Assembly: GCA_973895155.1 (NCBI GenBank)
Contig: OZ316892.1
Span: forward strand, 1,240,001-1,304,000
DNA from: Marsupella aquatica
Taxonomy: Eukaryota > Marchantiophyta
Length of the DNA stretch: 64,000 bases
Direction of reading: 5' to 3'
Shown here: one piece after another, positions 52,007-64,000 of the stretch
Numbering within the stretch: position 1 is the stretch's first letter
Layout of the letters: each line of letters starts with the position of its first letter
Notes under the pieces: generated by a model
Seen by the model: only the letters and a program-made list of their open reading frames with translations
Told to the model about the DNA's origin: nothing
The model's database searches: none
Translations under genes and position numbers: made by a program

Positions 52007-53201
52007 CACCTTGAGCTATCCGTAATTAAAATCTGCATGCTCACGGAGCGGAGCTAGTTAGCACTAGCATACTAGGTTCTTCATAGCTCGGTCACCTTCG
52101 AGAGCTGCATTCGCATGGAACGACATTTCTAAGCTATTCTAGCATATTTGGTTCTTCCAATTGGTGAAGACCGAGTGGAGAAGATACTGTTCCCGCATTA
52201 TATCACTTAGTGGGAGATTAGAGGCATTTCCAGCAAGTCAGAGAGCCATCTAGCCGTTTTGGCGTGATGACGAAACTGAGGAAATAACTTTGATGACTCT
52301 ACGAGCGACAGAGTGTGGAAAGTTCACTGCAAACAGATTTGTAGTTACAACAGCCTTTGTTGGATGTGGTACAAAGGCCAGCAGACCAAATATGGAGAGA
52401 ATTTTATGATTCGAAATCACTATCGCAGCACCAGACCATTCCTATCCCAGGCACAAACATTAATTTAGGAACTAAGGCGTTGAATAAGACTTTGCATAGT
52501 TGTATGAATCTGCCGGTTATGGCGATGCTTGGCAGGTATACATTTGAGGTTGAGTCTCAACGCTTTGTAGAGTAATTGTCCATCTGCCTTTCAAAGGATG
52601 CCAGTAGGATAAACACCCAAGTTGCCAGTTATTCAAGTTCATTATTCACTCAGCTTTGAACAATTTTGAATGTATGAGTTGTACATAATTGATGAAATTT
52701 ATGCACCTAAATACGAACTTTAAGCTGATGGTTTGCGTTTCTTCATTATTGGTGAATCATGACTTCTCCCTTGCTTTGAATCACGGAATAATCCATTTTA
52801 AGGGTGGGAAGTTGCGTGTGCCTGTGGACTCTCATTTCCAAACTGGTCTGGATTCCTGCGTGGTATTTGCTGTTATCTTCTGAAGTTGATGTGCATCCAA
52901 CGTAGTCTCGTTCTGAAAGTATTTTCCGGTATTGCGTTTGGTTACCGAAGTTGCTTCCTCCCAACTACTCCATTATATAAGTCTACTAGCAACCCGTCAC
53001 CAACAAATACGAATACCGCAAATGGATATTCCAATGACCTGGCGCTTCCATGCCCGAGTAGTTATGTAATTCGATGCAAGTTCCTCCGAACGATGTTGGT
53101 ACACCAGATAACTTTTGAGCAAAAATCAGGAAATATAACAAATAATTGTTGACGTTTTAGGCTGCAACAAGAAGAAAATATCCTGCAAGTCCAATTCTCA
53201 T

Positions 53202-53263
53202 TTGACGTCAAAACTCCCAATGTGGGTGGGTGTTGACGTCAAAACTCCCAATGTGGGTGGGTG
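53202..53263. repeat. Exact two-copy tandem duplication, unit 31 bp
   Basis: TTGACGTCAAAACTCCCAAT plus GTGGGTGGGTG occurs twice without change. Each copy begins with a TGACGTCA palindrome. Confidence 0.92.
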
Positions 53264-54179
53264 TTGATTCTTTAGTCAGAATACCCAACTGTGAATGGGT
53301 CTTCATAAACAAACGCATATTCATGAACTTATTTCATGATAGCCAGAATTTTACCTTTATGTCTAACCAAGAGCCTTCAAAACACGTGCCCCTTGTGCCC
53401 CATATTTTAGACCACTGCTCTAGGAGATCTCTTCATCCGGCCCCTTGGTGTATTTGTATTTTGAGTCATTTGCATGAAAAGTGACCTCACAAGTCCTTCA
53501 TGAGATTTCCACTTGTCATAGTTAGAAAGCTCCAACCAAAGAATTACCTACTTTCGGGTGGGGTGGGTCCCCAACTTGTCTTTCAGCAAGTAAATGTAAC
53601 ACCACTTGCTCAAGTTAGCTTTACAAAGACCTTGAAGGCCATAAAAGGTTTCCAAAAATGTTTTTAATCCCAGTCCATTAAGAGTTCTCTGATTAGCCTA
53701 GAGAGGCATGGCATGATTTTGTGGTAGCTCACTTGAATAGAGAGTTATAGGTTTTGGTTTCAACTCTTGTGGACTAACTCTTCCCAACTATTGTGACCAG
53801 CTCTTCCCTTTATGTGGGGTTTCACAGATTTCCCTTTAAATTAAAATAAAAATAAAAAATTCTCTGATTTAGATCCTACTCTTCTATAGGATATGGCCAG
53901 TGCCCATAATGTGTCTCGTGAGTGAGTTCAATTTTTTTCTGTCCCATAACAGCCAGGCATAGGCTAAGGGAGTGACTCAGAGTTTTTGCCCATATTCCTC
54001 CCAATGTAAATACAGAATGCCTGCTGTGAGACTGCCCACATGCTATATTTGAGTTGAGAGCCCCCTCTATCTTTAGTATCTAGAATGGTACTCGAGTTTC
54101 TTCCGTGAAAATGGTCTACAAATGCAGGCCTTATGTAAAGCCACTCTTAGGTATTTTGATATCTTATTTATAAAGCATA

Positions 54180-54410
54180 AATTACAAGCTAGAGTTGAGG
54201 CCTAGGTTCTTAGAATCAAACCTCTAGACTGTAATTTTATGGTTCATCATGTGTATGTGAACACTCATGACCTGATGTATCATGTGGAATGGAAAACTCA
54301 TCACTATAATATATGTCAAATGATAAACAATTTAATTTTTTAATGATTTTTATTTACATTAAAAAATGAACTTTATTATCACCATAACATATGTGCATAG
54401 AAGAATATGA
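54180..54410 (-). repeat. Dispersed repeat family R1, copy 3 (reverse)
   Basis: The reverse complement reads like 32220-32480: ATGCACATATGTTATGGTGA, then GATGAGTTTTCCATTCCACA, then CTAGAGG...CCTAGGC and CAACTCTAGCTTGTAATTTA. Confidence 0.75.
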
Positions 54411-54639
54411 TATAATATATATGATTATTAAAATTTCTTATTTTATTAATTTCAAAAAATAAATATATTTTAATGATATTTTTATTATACCTCTCACTAT
54501 TCACGGTTCAAAGAATGCCAGCTGTATTGTGTATTTGCGTTATTCGAACACTAAGCGTGATTCAAGGGTCGGACCATTGTAGTATCCCCAAACCGGTCAC
54601 CAGCCCACGATCCCGACCCGTGCAACCGGTCGCCGCTTG

Positions 54640-54850
54640 GGTAAGTGACGAGCCCCATCCCTTCAACCGGTCTTCGCTCGGTTGAGTTTGACGATCCCCA
54701 TCCCTTCAACCGGTCTTCGCTCGGGTGAGTTTGACGGTCCCCGTCCTTTCAACCGGTCGCTGCTCGGGTGCGTTTGACGATCCCCATCCCTTCAACCGGT
54801 CGCCGCTCGGGTGCGTTTTGACGATCCCCATCCCTTTAAACTGGTCACCG
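54640..54850. repeat. Minisatellite, about 46-bp unit, about five copies
   Basis: Units of the form GTTTGACGATCCCCATCCCT followed by TCAACCGGTCGCCGCTCGGG. Every unit carries a CCGGTC-type core (AACTGGTC in the last one). It lies about 450 bp upstream of the UBX gene start. Confidence 0.92.
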
Positions 54851-55285
54851 GCCCGGTGGACGTGTGCAATCTCGACCGGCGTTTCTCCGTCGACGACAAT
54901 GCTCCAGAATGCACATAAATAATGATTCTCGTACACACGAGGAGGACAGGACGACAGGAGGAGGAGGAGGAAGAAAAATCAGGGTCGAGCAGCAGGTTCT
55001 GGTTACCAAAATCGAGAAGGTCGGTAGATCTCCAAGCCTCTACAGTTTCGCACATCGAAGACGGCACAGTAACAGGATATAGAATCTGCGAATGGGGGAA
55101 ATTTGACGTTCTCGAGGGAGGAATCGGGCGTGGAACGAGAGAATTAGGGTTTGAGTTGATTCGACGCTTCTCCTCTGATCGAAACAGACGAGTGGAATTG
55201 GGTTGATGAAATCGATTACGGTTGCGGAATTGGATTCATGAAAGGTGGATTGACGGGCTAGGACGAGGAAGGGGGGAGGGAGCAG

Positions 55286-58116
55286 ATGGAAAATCCGTCG
55301 AGAGAAAATGACGACAAGGTGACCTATTTTCAGGAAGTGACGGGGCTCGCGGACGCGGACCTCTCAACTCAGATCCTCGAGGCTCATGGGTGGGATTTGG
55401 ACGCAGCAGTGAGCTCTTTGGTCACAGAGCCATCCGTGGCATCCGATAGAGAGCTGGCGAACGACTTCCCTCCAGAGCACCAGCATCGTTGGGTCTCCGG
55501 AGTGGCAGATCTCTCGGGCCTCAGCCCCTCGAGCAGAGGAGAAGACCACCCGGAGGTGTTTGGCCGAGCAGGAGGGAACCAGGGCTCTGTCCAGGACTAC
55601 GAGCGCTTCCAAAGCGCTCAGGAGAGAGTTCCGTTGAGAAACTACGATAGGTATCGGGATTACGATGACGATCAGGACCACGAGGATCGGTATGCTCAGC
55701 TCGGGCCGGAGATTGTGTGGAGACTGGTCACACTTCCGTTTGCGATTATACGGGGAAGCTATAACCTTATGTTTGGGGCTGTAGGGTTGGGAATGTGGGC
55801 AGCAGGGGAATTGTTGTCGTTTTCTTTGGAGGCGCTTGGATTGCTCTCAGCAGGGGACAGGAGGCAAACGTCTCGAGCGCTTTTGCCCGTGACTACGGGA
55901 GCAGCTGAGGCGATCCATTTCGTGACGAATTTTGAGAGGGAGTATGGGGAGAGTCACCCGCTGTTTGAGACGACGTCGTTTATCGACGCGTTGAGGAAGG
56001 CAGGGCAGCAGTATAAGTTCCTGCTTGTGTACTTACACTCTCCGGATCATGCGAATACCCCCGCATTTTGTCAGGCGACTCTGTGTTCCGAGGAGGTGGT
56101 GCAGTTTGTGAATGAGAATTTCGTCGTGTGGGGCGGGGATGTGAGAACTAGCGAAGGATTTCAGATGAGTAATACGTTTAAGGCGTCGACGTTTCCTTTC
56201 TGTGCCGTCGCTACCGCTTCTTCCAACCAGCACATTGCTCTTCTACAGCAGGTCTCCCTCCTTCTTTGTTGATTAGATAGTCTCTTGGTTTAGATGCTCA
56301 ACAAGGTAACCTGTGACTCTTGAATAACTCATGGAAATCTTTATAGATTATTCATATCCCCGTGGACTTTAAATTTGTTGATATAGTTCCCCTATCGCTC
56401 TAACAAACAGCAAGATTGTTATTCTTTCCAACTATGTTTTCACTGTCTTCCTGTACGGTCCCAGGGTCGGATAGTGCCCTCCCAAGTCCAAAGTCCCTCT
56501 TTTCTTCTGTGTATTTGCTTTAGCCTCAAGTTTTCGCCACTTGACCAGCATTCCCTTCTATTTCTGTTAACTCCATGATCGCCTGACCTTTAGTTGCCAT
56601 CATGTGCCATAATTCATCTGGAAACGTACAGTTCTTTCTTTACAGATTACTTTGATTGGAGCATTGGAACACATGCTCGGAATGCACTCGCATTTTTCTG
56701 TAGGCGCTGTTTTTCCAGAATGTCAGTTCGTCGCTTTTTAAGAAAGATTCAGCCCTTTGCAAGATTTTGCCCCTAGCCTGGTGTCTCAAAATTAACTATT
56801 TGAATTGGTGTATAACTTCAGATGTGCATCTATCTGCTGCGACTATGATTGTAATGCGTGTCCTGGATTTTTCTCGTTTGGTCTGACCTCATTTTATGTG
56901 TGTTCGTCGTAGTACAATACGGTGCCCTGACGCATGTATCAGCAGACTGACCTGAACAGTGAGATGGGTGAGGAAACAGGTGGAGGGACCCAGGACAGCC
57001 ACTGAGTTACTAGCAATTCTGCAGCGTGTGGTGAACGAGCAGGGCTCGGTGCTCGTGGCTTCTCGCGTTGAAGACGAAGAACGTCAGCATAACAGACGGA
57101 TACGGGAGGAACAAGATGCAGCATATCAAGCTGCTCTCCGAGAAGATCAGGTACAGTTGGCCTGGATTGGAAAATTGCAACTCGCAACTGTGGAGGCTCT
57201 GCCCAAACAAGTGGAAAGGCTGTTTCCCTTGTACTAACGTAATGCACAGAGATTAAGAATGTATCATATGGTACTCGCCGGAATCCGTGTTTCGACACCT
57301 TTTTTGGATATTTTTCGTGCGTGACTTGTTTAAAAACATCTGCAGCTCACAATTTAAAATATTCGAGTGTGCATTAGATGTGTAGCAATTGCAGAGTCAG
57401 TAATCTCAAAGCTACTGGCCACATTATATTGCGTTATGTAAGGCTGATGACACTCAGTGCCATGAATATCTGTATGTAAAAGCAATGTCGTAGTAACACC
57501 CGAGACTGATACCTACCGGATCAACTCGGTGATGAATGCCAGGAGAGGGAACGAAGGCGGCAGGAAGAAGCTGAACGAGCTGCAAAAGAGGCTGAGGAAG
57601 TAGAGAGGAAAAGAGTGGATGAAGAAGAGGCTGCAGCAAGGGCTGAGCGTGAAGCTGCAGAAAGAGTACTAGCACTTGAACGCCGGAGACAAGAGAAAGC
57701 TACATCTTTGGGTGTGGAACCAGAGAAGGGTCCAGATGTCACCCATGTATGCATGAGACTTACCCCTCGTGTCTTTTACGTCAGCTGGAAGTCTTCCTTA
57801 GAAATTCTCCATTTAGTGACTATAATAATCTTTGAACTGTTATCATTTTTGCTCGAGGTGACTGAAACGGTCTCCTGTGCAGGTTCTCCTACGGTTACCA
57901 AACGGGGAACGAAAAGACAGGAGATTTCATTCGTATGAAAATATTCAGAAGGTCTATGATTATGTGGATTCACTCGGCTTTTTTTACCCGGGAAACTACA
58001 ATTTAGTATCCAACTTTCCACGGATTGTCTATGGCCCAGATAAACTGGGCTCCTCTCTCAAGGATGCAGGACTTCATCCTCAGGCCAGTCTCTTTGTCCA
58101 AGTTTTTGCTCCTTGA
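55286..58116 (+). CDS. PUX10: UBA-UAS-UBX protein, PUX10/FAF2-like CDC48 adaptor
   Basis: Adaptor that would recruit CDC48 to a membrane, in Arabidopsis the lipid-droplet surface. Exons 55286-56251, 56980-57150, 57543-57746 and 57883-58116 (TGA) are all in phase 0 and give 524 residues. Order: N-terminal UBA-like three-helix region (residues about 10-46, LADADLSTQILEAHGWDLDA), then a disordered Arg/Asp-rich linker. A long hydrophobic hairpin at about 147-190 (VWRLVTLPFAIIRG; LMFGAVGLGMWAAGELLSF) suits monotopic membrane insertion. A UAS thioredoxin-like domain follows (FLLVYLHSPDHANTPAFCQ). Then comes a charged Glu/Arg coiled coil (exons 2-3) and a C-terminal UBX domain (VLLRLPNGERKDRRF; NFPRIVYG; LKDAGLHPQASLFVQ). 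The conserved phrase EPEKGPDVT precedes the UBX. The Phe-Pro-Arg loop that contacts the CDC48 N-domain is intact (NFPRIV). Confidence 0.95.
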
Positions 58117-59389
58117 GAGTATGCAAGCTGATGGTTTTGTTAGATTCATCTTCGCAGATAATTGATTTCTCAGGCTATGGTGGCTCCTATCTTCGCTTGA
58201 TGAAAATAGAAGATGTGTACAGTATCGTGTAAGGCAGTTGGCGCCCATGCTTGCTATCAAGCAACTAGCGGTCAATTGATTGATTCTCATGCAGCTCATG
58301 GGTTTATTCTGTATATCATGCATGACATTGTCTTAAATGCTTACGATTTTACGAAGATACGTGCATGTTCACCATTTCATTGCCATCGAATAGCGTCCAA
58401 AGCGCAGACGAGAAATTAGAGTAAGCCAAATACGAGTCGGATTAGTAATGTCAAGCTGTGTGTTCTCGGTCGTCCTGCGTTTACATCTTTCTGATACTGC
58501 TCATCTTGTTGATTTTACGTGAAGTAAAAGATACTTGTCATCCCCCTCCATGCGAAAGAACTGTAATAGCCAAGCCTTCTGATAACAGGAATGTGTTGTC
58601 AGTATTGTCCCAGGATGTGGGGGGGCCCAATAAGGATCCAACACTGATAATGAAAACGTGAAATGGGACAACACATCAGCAAGATGAGCCCAATTGTAAT
58701 TAACGGTTTCCTTCAAATTTGCAATCGCATGGACGGGAACGTATCACTGTATTTAAGTTCCTCAGTTAAGTTCCTCTCTCTGAGGAGCTTCAGGACAAAA
58801 AGCACTATATCACCAAGCGTAGATTACAGCACCTCAGTACTTGATGGCATTGTGCTGGTGAACAGATGAAATGTCGGGGCATGTCGACCTTGATTGGGTG
58901 ACTTGGAGGGTATGAATGAATTGAAATTCCAAGCACATTGAAGGAGTGATAGAGAAATGACCTATTCAACTCTCAGACCATATATATCCTCCATTCTTTT
59001 GTCACTGACTATCCAGTCCAGTCACGTCATTGGACGTACTTCAAGAGGTCTTTTTCTGGATTACAGAATCAGCATCAAACCTGTAAACTCAGAGTCCTCC
59101 TCTTGATGCTTTTGTTCGTCCCATCCTACGCTAGCTGACATCTACCGACTCGAAAGACAGGAGAGAATACTTCCTAAAAGAAAGACTTTTATGGCTGTTT
59201 ATTCCTATAGGGGTGGTAATTGCAAAACTATGAACAAAGTAAAAGTTATGCCTACCGTGATGCAGGATTGGCAACCATTCAGATTGGGCTTGAATACTCA
59301 CGGTACGTTAATTGGTCCCTAAAGTTGCATCAAAGGAGATTCTCTTCATTTGATGCTTAGTTCTGATAACGACTAAGCATCAAACCTGA

Positions 59390-59521
59390 CTTGTCACTGA
59401 GTTTATGACTTATCCAGACAGAAGCTGGGTAACTTGTCACTGAATTTATAACTTCTCCAAACAGAAGCTGGGTAACTTGTCAATGAATTTATAACTTCTC
59501 CAAACAGAAGCACTTGGTAAC
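59390..59521. repeat. Three-copy tandem repeat, unit 43 bp
   Basis: Units ACTTGTCACTGAATTTATAA followed by CTTCTCCAAACAGAAGCTGG, three in a row. The first is the most diverged. Confidence 0.9.
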
Positions 59522-62500
59522 GGTTGGTAGCAAGGTGACAAATCTCCATATAGCAAAGTGATATACCTTGCACTCTTTCCATTTGATGAAGACTCTCCCA
59601 TGGTTTGATACTTTCTTGGATTGCACATTCACAATCTGCAATAGATATACTCAATCTGCCTTTGACAGCTGACAAAAGATTGATGGAGCTTACTCTTTTA
59701 GGTACTTTTGAGTAAATGTTGATGGCATAGGATTCAGCAACCCAATTTCTTGTCCTCAAGCTTAAAGTCATCAGTCACTCTGAATGGCTTTCTTCCAAAA
59801 TTGCAACTCTTCTTTGAATGAGAACAATTGGAGCGTCTTGTCAAGTTTCCCATATGCCTTGCTTGATTGCTTTGGAGTCTGTTTCCTTAGTGACGGCGCT
59901 TGGAAAGTAATACAGTTTGAATCTGTCTTCATCATCTTTTCACACAAGCAAGCCTCAAGGTGTAATGCCCAGCATGCTCGCCACTTGTGTCCAAGGGATC
60001 TATAAATGCCTTGAGAACGCACCGGGAGTTGTTGTGATGACTACCTCGGGTAATCGGAACCAACGGCAAACATATTCTGGAGCTCACTCTCAAACTCCTT
60101 TATGTTGAATTTCCTTTTTCAAGTTACAACATCCCTTGAGTAGGCCACTAGTGAGAGTCTGGTCACTGGTCCTACGGCGGGCCACTACCTATCTCTCATC
60201 AAACTCACTACCCCTGGAGTAGCTCTCACATCATAAATCCACTGAAAAACCTACCTCCTCAAGCTCTCAATCTCTCATACGCAAAACTCTATCTCAACCT
60301 CAAACCTACTAGCCCTAAGCACTAGTAAGCTAAATCCAAGTCCTACTCATAATCAGGAACCAAGGAATTCTCTTCTCCAAAACACAGAAACTACTATATT
60401 CCATCCGCCATAATGCATAATACCCCTCCTTATTGAGCCAAAGCTCTCTTATAGTCCTCAGGTAGCACCACTCTTGTATGTCGATTCAGCACTTGCCTCT
60501 AACCAGCAATGAGTATCTAGTCGGTCCTTCTTTGTTTCCAGTTGTTGGGTCAAAATGGTTCGGCACGACAACTTGCTTGGGATTGATTGTGGACTATTCA
60601 ATACAACACAGAAACAATAATGGATCTTCCTGATGTACATATCATGAGGAAAGTAGTAGGGTCACCTCTAACCCCTGCTGTTAAAATGGTCTTTATCCTA
60701 CTCCTAATGGGTGAATCAACAAAGCATAGACCCCGAGTACTATCTAGGCTGATGATAACTTAAGTAAATTGTTTGGGTAAGACAATGATTGGCAACAGGT
60801 CAAGTTGGCTAGGACTATATTAATTCTAGCAACCCTCAAACCGGGTTGCTGGTCTCTGCCCTCATAGATCACTTGAGGAATGTCTTCGTTGGGAGTGGAT
60901 GGCCAGTAGCAGTAATCAAACTGATCAAATCATCTATATAACACCAACCAGCTTCCTTTGTAGCACAATTTATTGTCATAGGTAATGGGCAGAGTTAGCC
61001 CTTTGTGTACATAAATCTTCTTGTATTGTGTGGACTGGTGTCATCTGGATGTTTTGGACCAGTTATCTGAGATGGTGCAATTTCACAGAACCTGAGAAAT
61101 AATTTTCACTTGGTTTTCAATATTTGGTGAAAACAGTACAGGACCATGCAGTTGTTTGACAACATTGCTATACATGGAACCAGACATTCATTGTTGGTTG
61201 AGTCTATGACATGTGCAAAACTGACCAGATCCAATTCAGAAACACTACTCGTTTTCCTTTACAATGATCCTTTGCATTCAGTGGAAAACTGAAATTCAGC
61301 TGTGATCCTCCATAAACGTTAGTTTGGACACTCGCAACTCAAACGTAGACCAGCAGCACTCTATGGCATGATAAATTACTCAAGGTATACTTCAACCTAA
61401 TAAACAGATCTTGAGAGTTTAAAATGGCAATTGAATTGCTCTTTCTACAAACGACCACAAGCCTGTATAGCAAAGTTACTATAACATGGCTGGCCTGGTT
61501 CTGACTCTCAAGTATTTGTGCTCAAATGTATCTAATTAATAAAGTACCATATTAATGTAACAATGTATTCGAGTATGTTGCAAGCGAGGAGATGTATCAC
61601 GCTCCGGGAACGTGAGATCCTGTGGTTACAGCTTGCGGCAGCCTCACATCTAAAGATGGTGAAACAAATGGAGAATTTTGTAATTTGTGCAATAGGCTGT
61701 GAAGCCTCATGTGAACCTCTATGAAGTTTTTGATATAAGCAACCTTTGGAAGCTTTATTTTCTTCTCCATGGTTAGTATGAATGCGAAGAGCTCTTGTGC
61801 AACCTGGACAGGACTTTGTTGGTCATTGTAGTGAATCTAATAAGTTTTGTACACTTCACTCTCCAACAATGGATATCACTATTCCAGTTGCCAATTCCAT
61901 TAGTGTTCTGTGTACGTGCGCCATTCTTTACAGTTTGAGATGGTCTTTTGGTACGATCAATTTGATCTCTTGGCGCTGAAATTGCAACTGTTGAACAAGC
62001 CAGCACCTTGATCCTTGAGCTTTCATATACTAAAGTTCAAATTATAGGTTTTCTAGTTTAACTTGCAGCCACCGCATAGGAGTTTTGATCATATCTACTT
62101 ATCTGGTTCCTGCCTGATCTATTTCTTGCAGGACCAACTTGTCATAATTTTCTCCATATAATACTTGTATTCATTGCTTTCTTTGTGAGATTCAACCAGC
62201 TTCCTAGACTCTGCGGACTAGACACGAAGATATGTGATTCAGCTCAACTAAGGCTATGTCCATTGGACTACACAAAAGCTTTACTGCACTCTAGGCCCGT
62301 TGGCCATACCGAGTCTTTGCAATACAAGTTTTCTTTATCTGTCAACTGGCTACGTGACAATGAGAACAAGTTACTTGTATCCAAACAATTCAAACACTCC
62401 TTGAGTATATAGTGCGTAGCAAGACTAACCTAATCAAGTTTGCGACTAAGGTTAGCTTTAATGGTTGCAATTGTAACTCTAGAACTAAGAGTAAATGCCT

Positions 62501-63129
62501 AACATTACCTTGGTTACATTGGTGAGATTGTCATATATATATACTAAAACTATGGCATATTTGTCAATTAAGAAAAACTGTAACATATCTATAGATACCA
62601 AAAAAACTATGATAAATTGTCATTAAAACATCTTTAGTGACAAGTTACTTGCATATTTGTAAATAATATTGTCTTTTGATAGTATGTAGTGTCAATTACA
62701 AAAGTGAAGCTTGAATGGACCACCTTGTTGGACATGGCGCTCCTGTGGACAACCTTTTGGTGGTCCATGGAGTTTTGAGGCTATTACTTGATGATTACAA
62801 GTCCTTAAAAGTTTTTAATTTTTGCACCTACAAGGCAAATAGAGAAGTAATAGACCTTACAAAACACAGGCCACATACTTATTAACACAATTCAAATTGA
62901 TCTAATAGAATTTCCCCTCCGCACTCCGAGATGAATAACTCAAACAAAATGGATGGCCAAAATTTCAGTGTCACTTTGATGGAAGTGACATAGCTTATCT
63001 ACTCCTCTTGCACATACTCAAAATTAAAATTAATTAAAACTACTAACATCAATTAATTACAATTAAACTCAAATTTTGGGAAATGTGGTCCATGGGGGTT
63101 TTCAAGTCCACGAGTTTGGTCCATGGCAT

Positions 63130-63300
63130 TGTTTTTTTTGACAAAAATTTGCCGAATTTCCACCTCCCCAAAAAGCTTTCACCAAACTTTGCTAGTATTT
63201 CTCTGCCTCATTAGCCAACATCCCACCATATCACACCCCCATTAGCCAGAATCTAATGGTCATCCTTAAATCTAGGGAGATCTAATGATCAGGAAAATAT
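63130..63300 (-). repeat. Dispersed repeat family R2, copy 2 (reverse)
   Basis: ATTAGCCAGAATCTAATGGT and the nearby CACCAAACTTTGCTAGTA are the reverse complement of the R2 copy at 44085-44260, with many substitutions. Confidence 0.6.
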
Positions 63301-63879
63301 TCCACAAAGATCAGATAAAGAATATTTTGAGAAATCTTCTCTTTCATATAAAGAATATTTTGAGCATCTTCTCCTTCATAGAGTCAACATTGCTAGCAAA
63401 AAAGTAAAAACCTTAAAGATTACGCTGTCCATGGGAGCAGAAATAAAAGCCCGGATGGATCGAGACATTGTCCCTGCCCATCCCCATGGACTGCGTAAAG
63501 GGATCGATGCTTTTACACCAAAAAGAAAACGAAATTGCTTGTGGATCGTAGTTGACAACTTTGACTACCTTGGAGAGAAAGTAGTGAAGATGTCATGGTG
63601 ATCTTGAATATTGGCATGATATCTTGACATCTTAACATCTTTCAGGGTCAAGGTAATCAAGTCATCAAGGCATTGAGAAAACCTATTTGGTAATGTAATT
63701 GAAACCGGTTGCAAACATTAAGGAGACCGCTTACAAATCACATTTCAATCAAAAGTCTAAAGAGTATCATCAGAATCAGTTTAAATGGTATGAAAAGTCC
63801 ATTCAAGCTTTGCCAGTCCATGGGTTTCATAGACAAAGTGGAGTTTCATCAGGGCTTTAGTTTCATGGAGCATCATCTT

Positions 63880-63965
63880 ACTTATAAAGCGCCAAGGGCA
63901 AGTTAGAGTAAGGGGTGTAGGCTTTGAGAGTGAAGCCTCTAGGCCATGACTCTAGGGCCCCGCCA
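63880..63965 (-). repeat. Dispersed repeat family R1, partial copy 4 (reverse)
   Basis: The reverse complement reads GGCCTAGAGGCTTCACTCTC then AAAGCCTACACCCC and ends TTTATAAGTAAG, as at 32432-32490. Confidence 0.65.
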
Positions 63966-64000
63966 AAATATATGTGCATTTAAAAAAATATGCATATATA

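Larger units (their letters stand above)
52007..55285. other. Intergenic spacer upstream of the UBX gene
   Basis: No supported gene in about 3.3 kb. It contains a tandem duplication (53202-53263), a copy of R1 in reverse (54180-54410) and an AACCGGTC-rich minisatellite (54640-54850). The last 400 bp are purine-rich and likely hold the UBX promoter and 5' UTR. Confidence 0.6.
58117..64000. other. Terminal spacer, no recognised gene
   Basis: About 5.9 kb without a supported gene. It contains a tandem repeat at 59390-59521 and reverse copies of R2 (about 63130-63300) and R1 (about 63880-63965). Frames such as 59403-59771 (-) match nothing I know. Confidence 0.55.

Noticed and set aside
59403-59771. 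122-codon minus-strand frame
   Set aside because: Mostly made of a tandem repeat; the repeated peptide is a by-product of the 43-bp units.

Overview
The window is nuclear DNA of a green plant or streptophyte alga. Its genes carry short spliceosomal introns. They include a thylakoid STN7/STN8-type kinase with a transit-peptide-like N-terminus, a plant-type fused PurK-PurE end, plant-like CDC48, and a PUX10-like UBX protein. I cannot name the species. Gene density is low, with five confident host genes, one good ankyrin gene and one possible unknown gene in 64 kb. Spacers are 1.5-10 kb, rich in short tandem duplications and diverged dispersed repeats. An about 9.9 kb LTR-type retrotransposon sits at 33344-43269.

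Layout. 1-2105 (+): 3' end of the AIR carboxylase gene (PurE domain, six exons visible). 2106-12657: spacer with tandem duplications and a 1-kb extremely AT-rich island (7440-8440). 12658-16857 (-): CDC48/p97 AAA ATPase. 16858-22420: spacer. 22421-28439 (+): 17-exon STN-family thylakoid kinase with a long C-terminal extension. 29996-31234 (-): intronless DnaJ-X co-chaperone. 33344-43269 (+): decayed Ty3/gypsy element. 45612-47974 (-): four-exon ankyrin-repeat protein. 51503-52006 (+): possible unknown small protein. 55286-58116 (+): UAS-UBX protein resembling PUX10, a known kind of CDC48 adaptor. 58117-64000: spacer with repeats.

The retrotransposon is the standout. Its domain order is Gag - aspartic protease - C5-cytosine DNA methyltransferase - reverse transcriptase - RNase H - DDE integrase - PHD finger. 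The methyltransferase lies between protease and RT and keeps motifs I, IV (Pro-Cys-Gln), VI (Glu-Asn-Val), VIII and a probable X. The PHD finger occupies the end of integrase where chromoviruses carry a chromodomain. The terminal repeats are not a simple LTR pair: the order is B - internal - A - B - A, a split-direct-repeat layout, with 4-5 bp of matching flank (AAAGG) at the outer ends. The copy is dead: it has six in-frame TAG and two in-frame TGA codons, two opposite frameshifts, and an Asp-to-Asn change in RNase H. No in-frame stop is TAA, which fits deamination of methylated CAG (CHG) and CGA (CG) sites.

CDC48 and a PUX10-like adaptor of CDC48 lie about 40 kb apart; this may be coincidence. 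All other genes look functionally independent. Exon boundaries were set by reading frame, splice dinucleotides and family similarity from memory; no alignment was run.
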